Shown here: positions 34,101 through 46,334 of the stretch, piece after piece
Layout: the number at the start of each line of letters is the position of its first letter
How positions within the stretch are numbered: position 1 is the stretch's first letter
Assembly (NCBI RefSeq): GCF_010093815.1
Contig: NW_022985560.1
Span: forward strand, 989,501 to 1,053,500
DNA length: 64,000 nucleotides
Origin: Pseudovirgaria hyperparasitica
Taxonomy: Eukaryota; Ascomycota; Dothideomycetes; Acrospermales; Acrospermaceae
Direction: 5' to 3'
Translations under genes and position numbers: made by a program
The notes under the pieces: model-generated
Database searches by the model: none
Told to the model about the DNA's origin: nothing
What the model saw: only the letters and a program-made list of their open reading frames with translations

Positions 34101-35027
34101 TCGGATTGCTGGAATGCTACCTACTCTGATCTGTTCATTGGGCTTTGTAGCAATTCATTGACAGTCAGTCACCCTGTTTCTCACCCTAGGCGCTATCCGT
34201 GTTTTCAATCAGTCTTTCAACTTCGACTTCTTTGCACGTGGCAAATGTTTCTCTCATATCTGCTACAAGCTTGTCAAGTCTGGTCATGCTCTATCCGTTC
34301 CTCCATGGCTCGAGCCATATGAGGAGAAAACCCGTGTTTAAACGCATAAACTTATTTGTCAAGCACTCCTTCAGTCTCCATGTCAGTAAGGGTTACCTCC
34401 AGTGTTGTTCCCATCCGGTATGTTCGGATCAATAATCATCTGTCGGCATATCTTCTTATTGCTTGTATGCTGTTCGATCCTATCGGCCGTTACTGGCCTG
34501 CTGCCTGTGCCAGCTCTTCCGAAAGATCACACTCCATCTCACTGGTGCCTGCGGTCAATGTTGATGCTCTGTCTTGCATATACGAATTCCAGCTAGTGTT
34601 GAGTCATGCAACCTCCATGTAACACTTCGAGACAGATTTACGCCACCGCCGACTCTAGACGCGGGCTTGATATTGCCAAGTCCTCTTTACATATCTTTTT
34701 CAGCTACGGACATGTTACAATCCCATCCCCTTCAGCGACGCCAAGATACGAGAGGAAGGGATATTCCCCCGTACAGGGATGAGCCACTGTTTACTTACAG
34801 GCAACGGTAGGTATGCCTTGGACCTGAAATGCCTATATTATCCGCACAGCTGAGCATATGCGATGCCCCTATGTGGCTTTCCTATCTTATAAATATGCTC
34901 AATACCTCTCACCGTCGTCTCTTCTTTCTCAAGCCTACAGACAAGCATACCAGGAAGCTTAGCCTGCATCGTTAATTGTCATTCGTTTCCATATTCAGGT
35001 ACTGATTCGCTGAAACACATCTCAGTC
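31166..35027. other. 3.9-kb gene-poor stretch
   Basis: The longest gene-empty stretch outside the AT-rich end. Base composition is ordinary and not RIP-like. Short frames (31927-32274 plus, 32592-32891 minus, 32905-33216 plus, 33418-33732 plus) lack motifs. The last ~150 bp before 35028 are pyrimidine-rich with TATAAATA near 34888, plausible as the promoter and leader of the oxidase gene. No repeat structure was recognised. Confidence 0.45.
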
Positions 35028-37047
35028 ATGGTTGCCTCTAGCAAACCATGGGTCACACTGATGGCTTCACTTTTAACACTGTCAACTACAGTCGTGGCCA
35101 AAGATTGGGAAGGCCCTGCATATCCTACGCAAAGCTTTTTCAGTCAGCCTTTGCCAATCCCAGGGGTAAAAGCCCCAAAGTAGTAAGCTGTCATACAAGT
35201 CATCAATGAAGCATGAGTAAGTCCACTGAAACTTCAAACAGTACTTTCACGAATCCTCAGACCGGTGGTCCCATCGACTACTATGAACTGGAGATCAAGC
35301 CTTTCCAACGAAAGCAGTATCCAAATCTGGCCAAGTCTGCTCGTATGGTCGGGTACGATGGTCAGTTCCCTGGACCTACCATCGACATTGAACAGGGTAG
35401 GGAGTCTGTTGTGCGGTATATCAACAATGGGGACCGTCCCGCGTCGACTCATCTTCACGGGAGCTATAGTCGTGCCCCTTTCGACGGGTATGCCGATGAC
35501 CACATTGATGTTGGTCAATACAAAGACTAGTACTTGAGCCCACTCTGGTCATCTCAAGCCCTTCTAACATCATCCAGCTACTACCCCAACCAGCAGAACG
35601 CTAGAACCTTGTGGTACCATGACCATGTCGTCGACCACACCGCTGAGAACGTTTACTTTGGCATGGCCGGCCTCTACCTTCTGCACGATCAGCACGAGCG
35701 TGACCTCGCCCTCCCAACCGGCAAATACGACATTCCCTTGCTTATCATGGCCCGCCAGTATAACAGCGACGGTACGCTCTGGGATCCCGAAAAGAACGAC
35801 GAGGATACGTCCATCTATGGCGACGTCGTCGAAGTCAACGGCCAACCCTGGCCAAACCTCAAGGTCGAACCCCGCAAATACCGCTTCCGTCTGCTCGACG
35901 GCGGCATCAGCCGTACATTCAAGCTGTTCCTAAACGCAGACCAGAAAAACAACCAGCGCGTGCCCTTCTACGTCATCGGCTCCGACTGCGGCCTGCTCGC
36001 CCAGTCCGTCGTCACAGACCTCGTCACAATCTCCATCGCAGAGCGCTGGGACGTAGTCATCGACTTCTCGCAATTCGCAGGCCAGAACGTCACCCTTCGC
36101 AACGACCACGAGGAAGTCAATCCGGACACGGAGTATCTCGGCACAGACCGAGTGATGCGCTTCATCGTAGGAACAACCGTGTCCGACTCCTCTAACAATG
36201 GTGCTGTGCCCGTTCAGCTACGCGACGTGCCCTTCCCGCCCCAGGATCAGTCTGTCAACACGCGCCACTTCGAGTTCGGCCGCGGCGGCAGTAACTGGGT
36301 CATCAACGGCATCGGCTGGCACGACACCGCAGACCGTCTCCTCGCCGCGCCCCAGCGCGGCTCCATCGAAATCTGGGAACTCGAGAACGGCGGCGGCGGC
36401 TGGAGGTATGTCGCCATCCCTATCCCCCTTATTCATACATGCTAACACCTCTACCCCCTAGCCACCCAATCCACGTCCACCTCGTCGACTTCCAAGTGAT
36501 AAGCCGCACGGGCAGCGACCGCAGCGTACTCCCCTACGAATCCGCCGCCCAGCAAGACGTCGTGTGGCTCGGCCCCGGCGAAACCGTGCGTGTAATCGCG
36601 CGCTTCTCGCCCTGGCCCGGGCTCTACATGTTCCACTGCCACAACCTGATCCACGAGGACCACGAGATGCTCGCCGAGTTCAACGTCACGCAGGTCGCCG
36701 ATCTGGACCTGAACGAGCAGAACCTGTTTATCGATCCGCTGGCGCCCGAGTATGCGCCTGTGGGGTTTGCGCAGGGGGATCTGGCGGCGGGGACGAATGC
36801 GTTTGCGCGGGATGCGGTGGCGGAGAAGGTGGCGTGGTTTGCGAGCCTGAATGCGTATGCGGATGCGGCGGTTGTGGAGGAGAAGTTGGTCGAGTATTGG
36901 GAGGGGAAGGCGGCGGCGGAGAAGAGGGATGGGGGGTTGGTGGATGGGGTGCCGAGTGAGGAGCGACGGGCGGCGTTGTCTGGGTATGGGGTTGTGAGGA
37001 AAGGGGAGGGAAGGATTAGGGGGCGGAATGCGGTGGGCGGGCTTTGA
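35028..37047 (+). CDS. secreted bilirubin-oxidase-like multicopper oxidase
   Basis: Multicopper oxidases couple one-electron substrate oxidation to reduction of O2 to water. Best model: 35028-35165, 35222-35529, 35578-36405, 36462-37047; 619 aa. The first intron is the least certain (competing donor near 35176). A signal peptide is present (PWVTLMASLLTLSTTVVA). All four copper-ligand motifs are intact: STHLHGSYSRAPFDG, LWYHDHV, HPIHVHLVDF and FHCHNLIHEDHEM (T1 Cys and axial Met). Sequence between them (IDYYELEIKPF, VVEVNGQPWPNLKVEPRKYRFR) matches bilirubin oxidase/spore-coat-type enzymes rather than laccases. The last about 100 residues form a charged extension. Composition flips sharply from C-rich to G-rich near 36.72 kb. 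Confidence 0.92.
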
Positions 37048-38035
37048 GGAGTGGTGTTGTTCTCTTTCTTTGTGTGTGTGCTTGATGGGATGAAGGTTTG
37101 GTTTCTTGTTGCGTTCGTATTGTCGGTTGTAGTTGTTTGTGCTGCGAAGGTGTTGCATCTTGCACGACGTGTAAGATGCTCTTCTTGTATATATATTCTG
37201 CCATCGGATTTCCATGATGCAATCCTATACTTTATATCTGTAAGAAGTAGCATCAGCACGAACGCGAGTTATATACACATCTATATATAATCAAGTGACT
37301 AACCGATAACGTCGCGTACGACTATCGAATCAAGGATACAGACATTGACTATCATATTTCCTTTCTTTAGAAGACATCTAAACAATAGGCTCAGAGAGGT
37401 AGAAGACTAGAAGATGGATAAGACAGTAATAGAAGCTTAGGTTTCATTGACCAACAACGATAATACATCATTACTGATATATCTAACAAAAACCCTACAA
37501 TTGGATATCGTAATATAACCAAAGACTATTAATTATGAGAGACGGATTAAAACTTTCATAGAGTCATAATTATACTAACAAGATATATATACTTAAGGTT
37601 TTTAATAAGTTGATTACATATAGCTTTAAGTAACATAATAGTATAGAGGACGATAAGAGAATCAAGACATGGTATCGTCGTGAGGTTAGTCTAGCATAAT
37701 AAAGACGAGACTATACAAGAGCAGGATCAAGTCTAAGAGTATTCACTATGGGTATGCATGGCGGACCCTCGAAACACAATATGGATTCTTGCCTTACTAA
37801 TCTATCAGTAGTCAAAAACATGTTTGGACAGGTAAAAGGTGGAGCTGTATAGGTTCGGAACGCCATGCTTGCCAACGCCGATGTAAATGCAGGTGATGAA
37901 AGGATCGCGAGCAACTCAGCAGACGTACGGGCAGACTACCGAAGCGGTTGCAAGGAAACTGAGACCATGTCCAAGAACAAGCCTGCGCTCCAAGAGAGGA
38001 AATCTAGGTGATGCACAAAGGGAAGACAGCTCTCA
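37048..38035. other. intergenic with AT-rich patch (about 37.29-37.70 kb)
   Basis: After the oxidase gene about 400 bp are clearly AT-rich, with stretches such as ATATATACTTAAGG, and show moderate loss of CA/TG dinucleotides, consistent with an old RIP-touched repeat scrap. Family cannot be told. The remainder to 38035 holds no recognised gene. Confidence 0.5.
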
Positions 38036-38774
38036 TCACGCTATATCATCGTTCTCCTCTCCTTCTGAGCCTGAGTCGTCTTCTCGGTCCTCATCGTCAT
38101 CGCCCATGTCGAAGTCCTCGTCCGAGTCACTCCCGCCGAAGCTTTCCGCATCGCTATCTTCCCAGCTCATGGTGTAGTCGTCATCAAACGTATCGCGCTT
38201 GGCAAAGGCAGTCTCAGACGTAGGCATAACGAAGCCCGACGGAATGTCTTCCTTACTCTTCTCGACGTCTCTTGCTACCTGCTTCTTATACGCAGCCGGA
38301 TCTTTTCGGAGCATGACACCAGCATCGACATTCGCAGGAGAAGAGACTTCGGCATCGTCGAGGAGCGATAGGATGGAGATAAGGACGCTCTCGACACGCT
38401 GGGCCGGCGACCATCGCTCTGCAGCGCTCTCCCCAGACATCTCATCCTCGCCCGGAGCATGTAATATCGATATGCAAAGGCGGCCGTCAGCGTAGATATT
38501 GGGGTGGTAGAGCGGCCGGATAAACTTGAAGTCTATAGAGTCAGCAATGGTGTCGCATATGTAGAGAGAGGCCCGTGATACCTGGTGGACTGTATGGGTA
38601 GTTTGAGGGAAAGGTCATCTTCGCTTTGTAGTATCCGCCATAGTATGGGGAGTCGGAGTTCAGCGGAATGAGGGCCACGCTCCATTCGAGGATGTTCTCG
38701 TGAATGAGCTCGATGTTTGTCCACGGCTCTTTGCTCAGAGTCTTGAACTCGTTCATCAGTATGCGTTGTGCCAT
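38036..38774 (-). CDS. cdc34: E2 ubiquitin-conjugating enzyme Cdc34 (Ubc3)
   Basis: E2 partner of SCF ligases in cell-cycle control. Two exons, 38774..38582 and 38532..38036; the 49-bp intron (GTATCA...CTATAG) splits SPP-DFKF. 229 aa. The UBC fold reads FPSNYPYSPP, FIRPLYHPNIYADGRLCISI (catalytic Cys in RLCISI) and then the acidic loop insertion HAPGEDEMSGES that is specific to the Cdc34/Ubc7 class, followed by ERWSPAQRVESVLISI, SPANVDAGVMLRKDP and SKEDIPSGFVMPTSE as in yeast Cdc34. The C-terminus is a Ser/Asp/Glu-rich acidic tail of about 55 residues, shorter than yeast's but the same kind, which contacts the cullin basic canyon. It is immediately outside the diterpene cluster. Confidence 0.95.
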
Positions 38775-39772
38775 GATGTGTATGTAGAGTGAGTGCTGTA
38801 AGGAGCGCGGTAGAGGCGACGACGGCTGGTGGCTGGAAGAAATTGGGCGGCTCGAGGACTCTTAGGAAGATCGTGAGCGAAGTGAAGGTGATGCAATGTT
38901 GAGCAACGTGAACAGGTGTGACGAAGGTGATTGTCTAGTGAGCACTTGTGACTTGCGTGACTTGTGAGAGTCGAATCAAGTCTAGTTAGAGTTGATGATG
39001 CACGACGTACGGCGGGTGGCGGGGCGGAGCTCGGATCGAGGCGTCGGCGTGATTGTCCTAGGCGTTTTAGCGTGCTAGAGGATGAGAGTAGTTTGGAGAG
39101 TTGAGAGCGGGAGTGTATTTATGTGTTGTCGTTCTGCGGTTCGATGCGGGAGAGGTGTGAGAATGCTGATGTGTCTTTATTTCTTTGTTTCCTTCGTCCA
39201 GGGCGGACTCCCAGGCAAGAGGCATCAATAACACCAGAGCCAGGCGAGGACATTGTTGGCAGGTGTGACAAATCGTGTGAGGTTAGTGGCAGGGACTAGG
39301 CAGTTTCAGAGTGAATGGATGGGTGGGGATGGTCATGATGGTGGTATCTTTGTGGAATATATCGTTTTGATCTGATAGGAGAGTGAGTGTATTGTGTGTT
39401 TTGGTTTGTTTACTGGTTCGTGTCGCTGGGGAAAGACGGTGATGATAGGAACAATGTCGCTAGTACACTTTTGGACTAGCGTCTGTTTTTCACATACCTC
39501 CTGTTCTTCCGAGGGTTCCCATTTGCGTCTCGTACCATCTTACATTTCACATATAATACTTGTTACGCAACATAACACTATTTAGGGCTCCGCGTATGTC
39601 ATCGTTAAAGGCTAGGTCCCAATCTCACTATCGACATTCTCCGTCCCCTATCTCGACGACGAGTATGCTAGCCTCGTGTACCTTGGCTTGTCTGCCAGTC
39701 AATTCATCTCATCACCTCACGGCATGTTGTGCCGGTAATCGGAACAACAACACCTCATGCCATCAAGTCGTC
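38775..39772. other. intergenic between cdc34 and the P450-4-like gene
   Basis: About 1 kb: cdc34 promoter side and the 3' flank of the P450 gene. No further gene recognised. Confidence 0.45.
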
Positions 39773-41585
39773 TCACTTAAGCAGCATGTCCATGTCGCTC
39801 GCGAAAGTGGTTCTCTTCCGGATCAGCAGTCGTGCTCTGGGATCAGGGTATAGGTCCCCGTCCACAGTCAAGTTCTCAGGCCGCATTTGACCTTCAGGGA
39901 ACTTCAAATCGTACATCAGCAACAAATGTGCTAGAACCATTTTCATCTCATTGGAAACATAGAAGCGGCCGGGACACGCGAAGCGTCCGAATCCGAACGC
40001 CATGTTACTGCCATCCGCCATTGCGAACAGATACTTGTTGCTATTCTCAGGCTGCTGTCGCACCTTGAAATAGCGGAAAGCATCAAATAGCTCTGGTCCG
40101 ACGTCTCCAGGGACATGCTCTGGATCGTTGAGTATTTCATTTGATGGCACTGCGACCCGTGTGCCTGGGGGTATCACTGTGCCATCAGACAACTTCATTC
40201 GCTTATGATAGATGCGATTGAAAGTTACTATACGCATATTAGCTGGTAGACCGGCCTTGAGTATTTTATTGTACTAACGCAGAAACACTGGATTGAACCG
40301 CTGGCTCTCCTTTAACAAGCTGTCTAGTCTTCGGAGCCGACCTAATGTACCTTTCTTCTCCCAGCCTCCGTCCTCCTGCAACACTTGGACCACCTCAGCC
40401 CGAATAGGTTCCAAGAACTCTGGATGAGCGCAGAGATCATAGAGCGCTTGGCTCATAGTCAAGGCAGTTGTGTGAATAGACGAAAGACTCAACACAAGCA
40501 CTCGTTGACATAAGTTTCCAACCTCAGCTTCGCGCGTGTTTGCTGCGTCCATCATCCACTGAAGTACGTCATTTGGTCTTTGGTACCCAGGCCCGCTTTG
40601 TGCCTCGAGGTCTCTGCGCGTCTGGATAATGTGACCCACGATACGGCGGCATGCAGATACGTTTCGCTTTAGGCCCCAGAAGGATGGCAGCAAAGGAGCC
40701 ACTAGTGGACGCAATATCTTCGGCACCAGGCGGAGAATGAAGCCTGTGACAAACAGGTTCTCTGTGTACTGCGTGGTGGTCTCGACCCATTCCTCGTTGC
40801 GGCAGTCAGCAGGGCCGAGGAAGATGCGCGCTGATATGTGCGACACTATGCGTGCAAGCTTGGGCACGATGTCGAGCTCGACCCAATTTCCTGCTTTATG
40901 TGAGTGTAATGAGCGAATGTTTCATCCAAATCGGGATAAACCTTGACAATTCGGCATCTCCCTTACCAACGCCCAATCTAACTCCTCCTTCATTACTGGC
41001 ACCAGACGTCCCAGATTCGGTGTCAGCTTCTGATGCAGCACGCGATTTTGCAGGTCGCTTTCCAGGAACAGCTTCCCACACACATATTCGCCCACAAAGT
41101 CGTGGATAAATGGTTCCACACTGTTGACCTTGTCGCGCGAAATACTCCGAATCTCCTCCAAAATCTTGGGCGAGATGACGAGCACGTCGGTGCCTATTCT
41201 GCGGATCTGGAACATCGATTCTTTAAACTGTTTGCCCAGATCAGAATGATGCTAGATGTTTGGGTCCTGGAAACTGTACCTTCGAGTAACCCTCATGCAG
41301 TATTGAGCGGCTACCTCGTACGAAGCGTAGACGGACGAGCCATTGTGGCTCGAGAGGGTGTCTATGGCCCACGACCGGGGCATTGACCTTTTCCTCGAAG
41401 GAGTACTTCAGGAGGTTGAACACGTAGAGTAAACTGAACAAGAACAAGACTGTCCACGCTTTTGAAGTCCCGACATTTCCAAGTTCAAGCAATGCCGAAG
41501 CATCAGCTACGATTGGTATAAGGCCTGCTTCACTGATGTTCACATCGAACGTTGAAATTAATGAGTCGTGGTGATATTCAAACAT
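39773..41585 (-). CDS. P450-4: cytochrome P450, ent-kaurene oxidase type (P450-4/CYP503)
   Basis: P450-4 oxidises ent-kaurene in three steps to ent-kaurenoic acid on the ER. Four exons: 41585..41280, 41227..40942, 40890..40279, 40227..39773; 552 aa with consistent phases. An N-terminal membrane anchor (AWTVLFLFSLLYVFNLL) lies at residues about 42-60. Family-specific blocks include PVVGHRHPLEPQWLVRLRFV, DKVNSVEPFIHDFVGEY, SDLQNRVLHQKLTPNLG, RISARIFLGP-like HISARIFLGPADCRNEEW, TGFILRLVPKILRPLVAPLL, the ExxR helix LKESQRFNPVF with LTFNRIYH, and the heme motif FGFGRFACPG (Cys about 486). These match my recollection of Fusarium fujikuroi P450-4 very closely. It diverges from the adjacent cps/ks gene, which makes its presumed substrate. 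Product assignment is by homology only. Confidence 0.9.
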
Positions 41586-43311
41586 ATCTAATAGTTAAGA
41601 TGTGACAGACACGACCAAAAGACGAGGAGCGACTCGAGGAACAAAGACAAGTGCCGACACGAACGCTGCTTGACTGGCTTGACAGTTTGTTATACACACC
41701 AACACGGAACCATATCAGGTCAAGAGCTCTATAAGCCGACATACATGACCACGGCCAATTTCACACATCGTACACCATGCGCTGTCGAGAGCAAGCAATC
41801 AACCATGACGAGTACGTCCCTTCTCGTACGCATCTCTCATAAGTCAACGACGATCAGCTAGACAATGTTGTCCTCGAGCCGCTCACAGTTAAGATAGCAA
41901 ATAAAGTTCCATCGATCCGCCAGACCCAATTGTCCTCGAGCCGCTCACAACTACGACAGCAAATGAAGCTTCGTCGATTCGCTAGATAGTATCATCCTCG
42001 AGTCACTCGCAGCCACAATAGCAGATGAAGTTCGATCCAAGAGCATTCTCAAGATGTCTCGGGCTTTGCCTTCCATTTTAGCACTTCTTGTCGATCCTAT
42101 ATCCCATGAACGTAGCAAGGTTCTAGGGTTGTTACTACCTTGGTTGTATGTCTTTAGCACGATAGTAGTGGCTTATTCGATGCCTCGACTCCTCCAGGCT
42201 CATGACGTACGAGTCTGTATTATGGATCGATGCGTCAGGAACCTAACCTTGTAAAACTATAGTCGAATACCTAGCCAGGTTTCAGTAACCGATTCCCGGT
42301 AGTTGGAGTCATTCAGAGCTTGTCTACGTCCTCAAGTACGAGCCGCACGCATACCAATGTTATTAGCGTCAGACCGTATCGAGAAGACCATACGTTATCA
42401 ATGATCCATTAGGATTAGGATATTGCGGTGCCGCGTATGACGCATTTCGCCTCGAATTCTAGAATTCGCGGGCTGAATACATCGTTTTTAGATTATTCTT
42501 CAAATGATCTAAGTTAGGTTCATGATCGACAGTTGCGTGAAAGTATGGTTGAATCCAAGTATGTGATTAGGTGGAGCTATGCCCACTCACAGAACAAGTG
42601 GGCTTTTGGGCATAGACGATGTGCCGAAGAACCTCGTCTCGGTATGTGTTGGCTAGTGTCTACAGGTGTTGAAGTATGTCGCATACTAGTTTTTTCCTTT
42701 CCTTTCATACGAGAGGTTTGTATAGCGTGGAGATAGAGTCCCATAACTCTCTGTTTGTAACACTCTTTTGCATCCTAAGAGAGGCGATCGAACCTGGCAT
42801 TCTCTACAAACCAAGTCTTACGATAGACTACTAGTCTGTGCGCCGCCTCGGGGTAAAATTCAAAAATACTAGACTATGTTATTTCCTATTGCTCGACAGG
42901 CCATGCTTACCTTTCTGGAATCTCATGCACTTGATAACTGTAGTTTGATCGGAAGCCACATTTAAGTGGAAAGTCATCGGAGTTTTCCGCCATATCATCA
43001 CACCGAATTCCGCATGCTTCAGCCAAGCCGACTACAGGGTAACAGGGTAGTGAAGATCGCTTAGTCGATCGGATAATCAGACAGTCAAGAGACTCTCTAT
43101 CAAATAACAACACATTGTCAAAACACGGGACGTTATCTTGCTAGTGAGTATAGACAAGCGGGAGAGTATGCTAAGAAAGTTCGAAGTAGTCAAGCCATGA
43201 TTTTCCTATTGTAGGCTAGGATATATAGTCGTGTCGACCGCACAATATGGTGTTCTCGATCAAAAATAAAGATCCCAAGCTCTATAGCCATTATTGTAAC
43301 TGACCAGAAAT
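41586..43311. promoter_or_regulatory. divergent intergenic region of the diterpene cluster
   Basis: 1.73 kb between the divergent starts of the P450-4-like gene and cps/ks. It probably holds both promoters. It contains a triple 62-bp repeat (41848-42040) on the P450-4 side. No supported coding exon was found; a short plus frame at 42054-42254 lacks features. Confidence 0.6.
41848..42040 (+). repeat. three tandem copies of a 62-bp repeat
   Basis: The anchor TCCTCGAG occurs at 41871, 41933 and 41995, exactly 62 bp apart. Units share the pattern TCCTCGAGYCRCTCRCA, then AGCARATRAAG and TCGATYCGCYAGA, with about 75-85% identity by eye. The third copy is partly degenerate at its end. 62 is not a multiple of three, so it is not a coding repeat. 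Confidence 0.85.
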
Positions 43312-46300
43312 ATGAATGGAGATACGATGAGCACCGCTCCGGCGAACAGCACCAGCGAACTTAGTAGACTGGCTGCAACTGCACGATCGTTGGTTCAGAG
43401 AATGCTCACCAGCTACCACCCTGACTATGGCTTCAGTACTACCAGTGTCCAGGTCTACGATACGGCTTGGGTGTCCATGATCTCGAAGACGACCCAAGGC
43501 AGGCAGGAATGGTTGTTTCCGGCATCATTCCATTACCTACTCAAGACCCAGTCTGAAGATGGCAGCTGGGGAGCTCACCCAGACACTCAAACAGTCGGGA
43601 TCTTGGACACAGCGTCTGCTTTGCTTGCGTTGATTCGTCATTACCATCAGCCTCTACAGATCTGCGACGTTTCCCCGTCAGAGCTCAAAAGACGTATTAA
43701 AAAAGCAACTGAATCGCTCCGTCATCAGCTTGACAACTGGGATGACGTGCAGGAAAGCAACCACATCGGTGTCGAGATTATTGTACCTGCCCTTCTCGAG
43801 TATCTGTCACTGGAGGACCCAGAATTATACTTCGTGTTCGAGGCCAGAACGACCCTTCTACACATACGCGACACTAAGTTAGCAAGCTTCAAGCCTGAGT
43901 ATCTGTATGGACAGAAACCACTATCTCTTCTACATTCCCTGGAGGCGTTTATTGGGAAAATTGATTTCGACAAGGTCTCTCACCATGTATTTCAAGGATC
44001 TATGATGGCTTCGCCATCTTCCACAGCTGCTTACCTGATGAACGTCTCCTGCTGGGACGACGTAGCAGAGGCATATTTGCGACATGTTTCCAGTGTCGGA
44101 TCCGGACACGGTGATGGTGGCATACCAGGTACATTCCCAACGGCAAACTTTGAGTTTAACTGGGTCAGTTGCAACGATCAACAACCAACAAGTATGAAAC
44201 TGATCATATGTGCAGACCATAACAACCCTACTCCGAGCTGGAGTCACAAATCAAGACCTGGACTGTCCGGAGCTTCACACAGTCACAGAGATCCTCATCA
44301 AGGCTTTCCAAGACGAGAAAGGAGTCATTGGTTTCGGTGGGTGTATAGAGCACTTCGAGTCTGAGATTGTTCACTCAATGTCTGTAGCACCTCGGGCCGT
44401 GGACGCCGATGACACTGCGAAGGGTCTTCTCACCCTAAGTCTGCTTGGTCGAAGTGAGACTGTCAGCCCAAAGCCAATGATACGTAGATTCGAGGTCGAC
44501 AATCACTTCTCTACCTTTGGTTCCGAGCGCGATGCAAGCTTCACCACAAATTGTCACGTTCTCATGGCATTACTCCATCAGGACGAAGCTGGAAAATATA
44601 CTTCTCAGATCTGTAAGACAGTCAAGTTCCTCTGCGACTGGTGGTGGACACATGATGGCAAACTGAAGGATAAGTGGGTAAGTCACCTTTCAGGCTTCAT
44701 CCAGTACTTGAACAACGTTGACCAGATGCTAGAATCTTAGTCATATGTATCCAACAATGCTCATGGTCGAAGCGTTCACGGACCTTCTGTCCCTGCTTGA
44801 TACCGGCTCTTTCCCACATCTCCTGACCATGGAACAGCAGCTGCGCATGGCGATAGCGCTCTTCCAAGCCTGTAATCGTACGCTCAAGACTCAGGACCAG
44901 GACGGATCCTGGGATGGCAAGCCTGAACATACGGCTTATGCCATCCTGGTGCTGGCAGAGGCGCGCCGTATCTGTCTGTTCTCCGAGCTACAGGACCCCA
45001 TATTCTCGGCCATCCAACGTGGTGTGCTTTTTCTCAAGTCCGTTGGTCACCAGTCATTCGACTATAACTGGACTTCGAAGACGGCATACAGAACCAGCTT
45101 TGTAGCTGAAGCATATCTGATTGCTGCACAATGGGTAGGTTGCAGTAACAGAGACACGACACAGCCTCAGATTGGGAAGTCCTTGTCGCTTGATGATCTG
45201 AGAAGAGGTATAAAAAAACATGCGACTCTACTCTACCAGACGCCTATGTTTTCTAGTGTCCCTGAATGGAAGATACAGGCATCTATGGCTGAATCTATGT
45301 TGTTTATACCTCTGCTCCAGCAGGAGAGACTGAGTATATTTTCCCGCGACAAATTCCAGTTGGAGAACGATTCCTACATCAACATGATCCCCTTTACCTG
45401 GGTTGGACCAAACAACCGCTCCGGCGCCTTCGTCTCTACCTCTTTCATATACGACATGATGCTCCTATCAATGTACGGCTACCAAGTCGACGAATTCATC
45501 GAGACCGTCGCCGCTCCTGCATTCGGCACCGACACACAGCGTCTCCACAGCCTCATCGACGACACGATCGGGCAAATCGCCTACAAGCCCAACAACCCCG
45601 ACAACCGCCGCGACAGCCTCGACCCAACCGTCCTTCACACCCAACACAACACCAACAACACCGACCCCAACATCACCCTCCAACTCACCCGCTTCATCAC
45701 CTACGTCCTCCACCACCCAACCATCCTCCGCGCCAGCCCCTCCGACCGCACCCACCTCCGCCACGAACTATCCTCCTTCCTCCACGCCCACACAACCCAA
45801 CTCACTCTTAACCACTCCCATACCAACACATCCCCACCCTTCTTCACCTGGCTCCGCACCACCGCCGCCGACCACGTTGCATGCGCCTACTCCCACGCCT
45901 TCGCCGCATGCCTGCAATCCGCCACCCTCACCCACGGCACCCCTCTCTACCCCAGCATCACCCAGTCCTACCTCGTCCAGCACGCCGTGCGCCACCTCGC
46001 AACCGCATGCCGCATATACAACGACTATGGCAGCGCAGCACGCGACGCTGCAGAGCATAACCTCAACGCCATGGATTTCCCTGAGTTTGACGCTTGTGCT
46101 GGTGCTGCGGAGCGTAGGGCTGCGCTGGAGTTTCTGGGGCGGCATGAGTGGGGGTGCTTGGAGTATGTGCTGGGTGAGTTGCGGAGTGAGATTGGGAGGG
46201 CGGCGAGGGGGGATGTTGGGGAAGTGAGGAGGGCGGAGAGGAAGATGGGGTATTTGGGGTTGTTTTGTGATGTTACGGCGTTGTATAATCAGATTTATGC

Positions 46301-46334
46301 GAGGTGTGATGTTTCGGCGCGGGTTAGGGGGTAG
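43312..46334 (+). CDS. cps/ks: bifunctional copalyl diphosphate / ent-kaurene synthase (CPS/KS)
   Basis: Cyclises GGPP to ent-copalyl diphosphate (class II site) and then to an ent-kaurene-type diterpene (class I site). Four exons: 43312-44163, 44216-44336, 44388-44677, 44733-46334; 954 aa, the usual fungal size (about 950). Class II motif DADD (DxDD) is at residues 330-333 in APRAVDADDTAKG, visible only after splicing out 44337-44387. Class I motif DEFIE (DExx(D/E)) is at about 674-678 and the NSE-like NDYGSAARD at about 851. Other family blocks: FSTTSVQVYDTAWVSMISK, ESNHIGVEIIVPALL, GSMMASPSSTAAYL, KDKW-NLSHMYPTMLMVEAF, PLLQQERLSIFSRDKFQL. A second Met at 43327 is a possible start. The 3' exon flips from C-rich to G-rich codons near 46.1 kb. 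ent-Kaurene as product is inferred from the P450-4 and P450-1 neighbours. Confidence 0.93.

Noticed and set aside
36451-37259. Long minus-strand frames (211 and 254 codons) opposite the multicopper oxidase gene
   Set aside because: They are antisense shadows of G-rich coding DNA, give Arg/His/Pro-rich nonsense, and the plus strand encodes an intact copper-binding domain.
42054-42254. A small gene next to the 62-bp repeats
   Set aside because: Short frame without signal peptide, motif or splice support, and the repeat unit length is not a multiple of three.
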